8,620 nucleotides of DNA, taken from positions 6,374 through 14,993 of the forward strand of contig DJMK01000089.1 in assembly GCA_002436485.1 (NCBI GenBank), written 5' to 3'. Position 1 is the first letter of the stretch. Each line of letters begins with the position of its first letter. Made by a program: the position numbers and the translations under genes. The stretch is from Proteobacteria bacterium UBA6492 (lineage in GTDB: Bacteria; Pseudomonadota; Gammaproteobacteria; UBA6429; Thiohalophilaceae). This document shows, one piece after another, positions 6,385 through 8,620 of this stretch. The notes under the pieces are model-generated. The model saw only the letters and a list, made by a program, of their open reading frames with translations, did no database searches and was not told the DNA's origin.

Positions 6385-7338
6385 ATGCGGGCAGTATTTC
6401 TTGACTGGAATAGCATCGATCGACAGGATTTGGATCGCCGCTGGCTTGAACAGCTTCCGCTTGAGTGGGAATTCAGACCAAATACCAACGCCGCTCAGCT
6501 GGACGCTGTTTTGCAGGATATTGACATTGTTGTCAGCAACAAAGTCGTTTTGACTAGTGCAGCCATCAGGGCATGTAATAGATTAAAGCTGATTTGCGTT
6601 GCAGCCACGGGAACAAATAATGTGGATTCACAAGCCGCACGCGAGCAAAACATACCTGTATGTAATGTACGTAACTATGCAACACCTTCCGTGGTACAGC
6701 ATGTATTTATGCTTATACTCAATCTCGTGCGACGTTTGCCAGATTACCAAACTGCACTCGCACAGGGCCAATGGCAAAAAAGTGAATTTTTTTGCCTGCT
6801 GGATTACACCATCGAGGAATTGACCGGTAAAACGCTGGGTATTGTTGGTTACGGTGAGTTGGGAAAAGCGGTTGCCAAAATGGCGAAGCTGTTTGGTATG
6901 CAAGTTTTGGTCGCACAGCGCCTGCACGGTATGCCCACCACTGATCGTGTTCCGCTTGAGGCCATGCTGCCAAGGGTGGATGTGTTGAGCCTGCATTGTC
7001 CGTTAACAGCAGAGACCGAAAACCTGATAGGTGCCGAGCAGCTCAACATGATGAAACCGGGTGCCATTTTGATCAATACAGCGCGTGGCGGTATTGTCGA
7101 TGAAACAGCCTTGCTTGATGCCTTGCAGAATGGAAAGCTTGCCGGCGCCGGGATTGATGTTCTTGCGAAGGAGCCACCGATATCCAGTAACCCGTTACTT
7201 GATTACCGATTACCTAATCTTATCGTGACGCCGCATGTTGCATGGGCGTCGCGGCAGGCGAGACAACGTTTGATACAGGGGGTGGCTGCCAACATACACG
7301 GTTTCCTGAACGACAACATTATTAACCAGGTAAGTTGA
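6385..7338 (+). CDS. D-2-hydroxyacid dehydrogenase (hydroxypyruvate/glyoxylate reductase-like)
   Basis: A cytosolic NAD(P)-dependent enzyme of the D-isomer-specific 2-hydroxyacid dehydrogenase family, 317 residues from this start. The N-terminal part of the substrate domain (MRAVFLDWNSID...) is followed by ATGTNNVD and the NYATPSVVQH segment. The Rossmann domain has GYGELG (Gly155, Gly157, Gly160). The catalytic triad is complete: Arg234 in NTARGG, Glu263 in KEPP and His284 in TPHVAWAS. The closest remembered relatives are proteobacterial glycerate dehydrogenase/hydroxypyruvate reductases, but the substrate cannot be read from sequence. At the end of the second Rossmann strand the usual acidic residue is replaced (VLVAQR), so NADP(H) use is possible. 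ATG 6385 is chosen because the family starts M-x-AVFLD, with GGAG 10 bp upstream; ATG 6349 (329 residues) has a better-spaced AGGGG but adds a non-family leader. The CULT gene starts on the base after its stop. Confidence 0.9.
   Translation: MRAVFLDWNSIDRQDLDRRWLEQLPLEWEFRPNTNAAQLDAVLQDIDIVVSNKVVLTSAAIRACNRLKLICVAATGTNNVDSQAAREQNIPVCNVRNYATPSVVQHVFMLILNLVRRLPDYQTALAQGQWQKSEFFCLLDYTIEELTGKTLGIVGYGELGKAVAKMAKLFGMQVLVAQRLHGMPTTDRVPLEAMLPRVDVLSLHCPLTAETENLIGAEQLNMMKPGAILINTARGGIVDETALLDALQNGKLAGAGIDVLAKEPPISSNPLLDYRLPNLIVTPHVAWASRQARQRLIQGVAANIHGFLNDNIINQVS
7328..7334 (+). promoter_or_regulatory. Ribosome binding site of the CULT gene inside the dehydrogenase end
   Basis: AGGTAAG lies within the last codons of the dehydrogenase, with its AGG 8 bp before ATG 7339. 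The dehydrogenase stop TGA (7336-7338) abuts that ATG, so translation of the two genes is very likely coupled. Confidence 0.6.
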
Positions 7339-7767
7339 ATGTTGCGCTGGTCAGCCCGTTTGGCGAGGTTACAACAACTACTTTTTCCCGTGTATCGTTT
7401 TGACAGGGAAAGCAAATGGCAACCGGAAACCACTACCGTAAAAAAACAACGACAACAGCCCGAAAGTGCGCTTCGCTGTGCTTTTTGCAATTACATAATA
7501 ACCAGCAAGAACAGGGCGATCAGTGTTGATGGAAAACATGTACATATCTGTACCAACCCAATGGGAGTGACCTTTGAAATTGCGCTCTACCAACAGGCCG
7601 ATTGTGTTGAACATGGTATTGCCACAACCGAGCATACCTGGTTTAGTGACTGTGCCTGGCAATTGGCCTTGTGTAGTAATTGCAAATCACATCTTGGCTG
7701 GCGCTTCACTTGCGCTGATAGCGACAGTTTTTATGGCCTTATTCGCGCTCATCTTGTGGAATTGTGA
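7339..7767 (+). CDS. Free-standing CULT-domain protein (cereblon-like ligand-binding domain)
   Basis: A 142-residue protein. Residues about 44-142 match the CULT domain, the zinc-containing beta fold that binds thalidomide and related cyclic imides in human cereblon and in the Magnetospirillum single-domain protein MsCI4. Zinc ligands are CAFC (Cys47, Cys50) and CSNC (Cys112, Cys115). The aromatic cage is Trp101 and Trp107 (EHTWFSDCAWQ), Trp121 and Phe123 (GWRF). The spacings Trp-6-Trp-14-Trp, and from Trp107 to Cys112 and Cys115 to Trp121, equal those I recall for human Trp380/386/400 and Cys391/394. The human Tyr384 position is Cys105 here. Residues 1-43 are basic and unlike any domain I know; there is no signal peptide, so it is probably cytosolic. 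It has no Lon or DDB1-binding part, as expected in bacteria. Its physiological ligand is unknown. It is coupled to the upstream dehydrogenase. The family call is strong; the role is open. Confidence 0.9.
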   Translation: MLRWSARLARLQQLLFPVYRFDRESKWQPETTTVKKQRQQPESALRCAFCNYIITSKNRAISVDGKHVHICTNPMGVTFEIALYQQADCVEHGIATTEHTWFSDCAWQLALCSNCKSHLGWRFTCADSDSFYGLIRAHLVEL

Positions 7768-7778
7768 TATTTATCACG
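7763..7778. promoter_or_regulatory. CRP-like palindrome at the end of the CULT gene
   Basis: TGTGA-TATTTA-TCACG matches the CRP/Vfr consensus TGTGA-N6-TCACA at 9 of 10 positions. It overlaps the CULT stop codon and lies about 60 bp before the DUF2914 gene. One such match in a window of this size is not far from chance expectation, so it is only a candidate activator site for the downstream gene. Confidence 0.3.
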
Positions 7779-7840
7779 GTCTTGCCGGTTCGATTCTGTT
7801 TCCTTACACGCCGGGTTAAACTCTTTCTGGAGCAATAAAA

Positions 7841-8527
7841 ATGAAAATCTATTCTTTTCTCGTTGCCATCGGATTGGTAGCGACTAGCCAGTTGGTTCTG
7901 GCAGAGCAACAAAACCAGCCGACAACGGCAATTACCACCAGTGAAACCACTACAACGGTCGATACTGATCAGACCGCAGTACAGCCTGCAGAAGACAGCC
8001 AGGACACACAGATGCCGGTTGCAACTGAAGCAACCACTGAGACCGAACCATCGGCTCAGGAGGAAAATGTTCCGGAACAGGCAGGTTTCTCACGCGGTAG
8101 TGTTGTGCGTTCAGTATTTACCACTGGTATTCAGGACCGTGAACCGGTTGATCAACTAAGCGACACACAGGGTAAAACCGGCAACCTGTTCTATTTTTCA
8201 GAACTACGCGATATGTCTGGACAGACAGCCATGCACCGCTGGGAACACGAAGGCAAGGTGGTTACTGAAGTCAGCTTTGATGTGCGCGGCCCACGTTGGC
8301 GTGTCTGGTCCAGTAAAAGCTATTCACCTGGCTGGGATGGTGAATGGAAAGTTTCGGTAGTCAATGGTGCCGGCGAGGTAATCTCAGAAGAAATGGTGAC
8401 GTACACTGCACCGAAAGTAGAAACCACGCCTGCGGCAGCCGGTGAATCCCCCACTGATACCACAGCAACGGATGAAACAAGTGAGCAGCCTTTTGAGCCA
8501 CCGGTCAATCCCGAAATGATTCAATAG
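7841..8527 (+). CDS. Exported DUF2914-domain protein
   Basis: A 228-residue protein with a Sec-type signal peptide (MKIYSFLVAIGLVATSQLVLA, cleavage probable after Ala21). A low-complexity Thr/Glu/Gln linker (22-80) follows, then a DUF2914 domain at about 86-190, and a Thr/Glu/Pro-rich tail. The domain is recognised from SVFTTGIQDREPVDQL, LFYFSELRDMSGQTAMHRW, GPRWRVWSSKSY and DGEWKVSVVN, the signatures I remember for this family of proteobacterial proteins of unknown function. It has no cysteine and no second membrane segment, so it should be soluble in the periplasm. TGGAG 8 bp before the ATG is a good ribosome binding site. The gene lies 73 bp after the CULT gene on the same strand, with no terminator between, so read-through is possible, but a CRP-like site in the gap allows independent control. 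A terminator follows. No biochemical role can be assigned. Confidence 0.87.
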   Translation: MKIYSFLVAIGLVATSQLVLAEQQNQPTTAITTSETTTTVDTDQTAVQPAEDSQDTQMPVATEATTETEPSAQEENVPEQAGFSRGSVVRSVFTTGIQDREPVDQLSDTQGKTGNLFYFSELRDMSGQTAMHRWEHEGKVVTEVSFDVRGPRWRVWSSKSYSPGWDGEWKVSVVNGAGEVISEEMVTYTAPKVETTPAAAGESPTDTTATDETSEQPFEPPVNPEMIQ

Positions 8528-8537
8528 TGCTGAATAG

Positions 8538-8562
8538 AAAAACCGCCACTCCGGCGGTTTTT
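8538..8562. terminator. Bidirectional-type rho-independent terminator after the DUF2914 gene
   Basis: CCGCC (8543-8547), loop ACTCC and GGCGG (8553-8557) are flanked by AAAAA and TTTTT, giving a stem that can extend to 10 bp with a U tract on either strand. It starts 11 bp after the DUF2914 stop. The symmetry suggests that a convergent gene may end just to the right. Confidence 0.9.
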
Positions 8563-8573
8563 CTTTTTACTGC

Positions 8574-8620
8574 TTACGGTAAGTTGTTCAAGCGTGCATT
8601 ATTCGTTTTCATGCCTGGCT
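8574..8620 (-). CDS. Possible C-terminus of a convergent gene (uncertain)
   Basis: On the minus strand one frame is open from the window edge to TAA at 8576-8574 and would end ...KTNNARLNNLP. The only support is the adjacent bidirectional-type terminator. About 15 codons is too short to identify or trust; other frames also close within this stretch. Confidence 0.2.
   Translation of the reverse strand, partial: PGMKTNNARLNNLP

Noticed and set aside
7574..7819. Overlapping plus-strand frame with a hydrophobic, helix-like C-terminal half
   Set aside because: It lies largely inside the conserved CULT domain in another frame and has no ribosome binding site. The hydrophobicity is a by-product of the codons of the real gene.
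1..8620. Mobile elements, CRISPR arrays, tRNA genes, prophage or defence genes
   Set aside because: No transposase, integrase, long terminal repeats, regularly spaced repeats or tRNA-like cloverleaf were seen. The genes are mostly core metabolic or stress functions with similar codon use.

Overview
The window looks like ordinary chromosomal DNA from a gammaproteobacterium of moderate GC content that probably oxidises sulfur. The basis is the set of protein families: a ClpB chaperone, the MsrP/MsrQ periplasmic methionine-sulfoxide repair pair, a SoxB thiosulfohydrolase, a proteobacterial-type ferrochelatase, a D-2-hydroxyacid dehydrogenase and a DUF2914 protein. There are no tRNA or rRNA genes, CRISPR arrays, insertion sequences or phage genes. 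The lineage is inferred from these families, not from a phylogenetic marker.

Layout. Bases 2-715 hold the 3' part of clpB (+). It converges on a small two-helix membrane protein with a SHOCT-like tail (731-1348, -). A short AT-rich divergent region (1349-1510) carries a likely msrPQ promoter preceded by an 8-bp direct repeat one helical turn apart. msrP (1511-2461) and msrQ (2486-3079) form an operon. A gene-free 255-bp leader then precedes soxB (3335-5167, +), which has a very strong ribosome binding site and stands alone, without soxXA or soxYZ in view. A strong bidirectional hairpin terminator separates soxB from the convergent hemH (5222-6304, -). Divergent from hemH lies a two-gene unit: a D-2-hydroxyacid dehydrogenase (6385-7338) and, starting on the base after its stop codon, a CULT-domain protein (7339-7767). 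An exported DUF2914 protein (7841-8527) follows, then a second bidirectional-type terminator (8538-8562).

The most interesting item is the CULT protein. It is a free-standing bacterial relative of the thalidomide-binding domain of human cereblon. All four zinc cysteines and the complete three-tryptophan cage are present, with the same internal spacing as in the human domain. No physiological role is established for bacterial CULT proteins, and the tight coupling to a dehydrogenase gives a concrete context to test. Second-tier items are the SoxB N-terminus, which reads as a Tat signal ending in a lipobox-like Cys, and the candidate regulator site in front of msrPQ.

How the genes fit together: ClpB (cytosolic disaggregation) and MsrPQ (envelope repair of oxidised methionine) are protein-quality functions. 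SoxB acts in periplasmic thiosulfate oxidation. Ferrochelatase supplies haem, which MsrQ and respiratory cytochromes need. These links are plausible but are not shown by operon structure; only msrPQ and dehydrogenase-CULT are clearly co-transcribed units.
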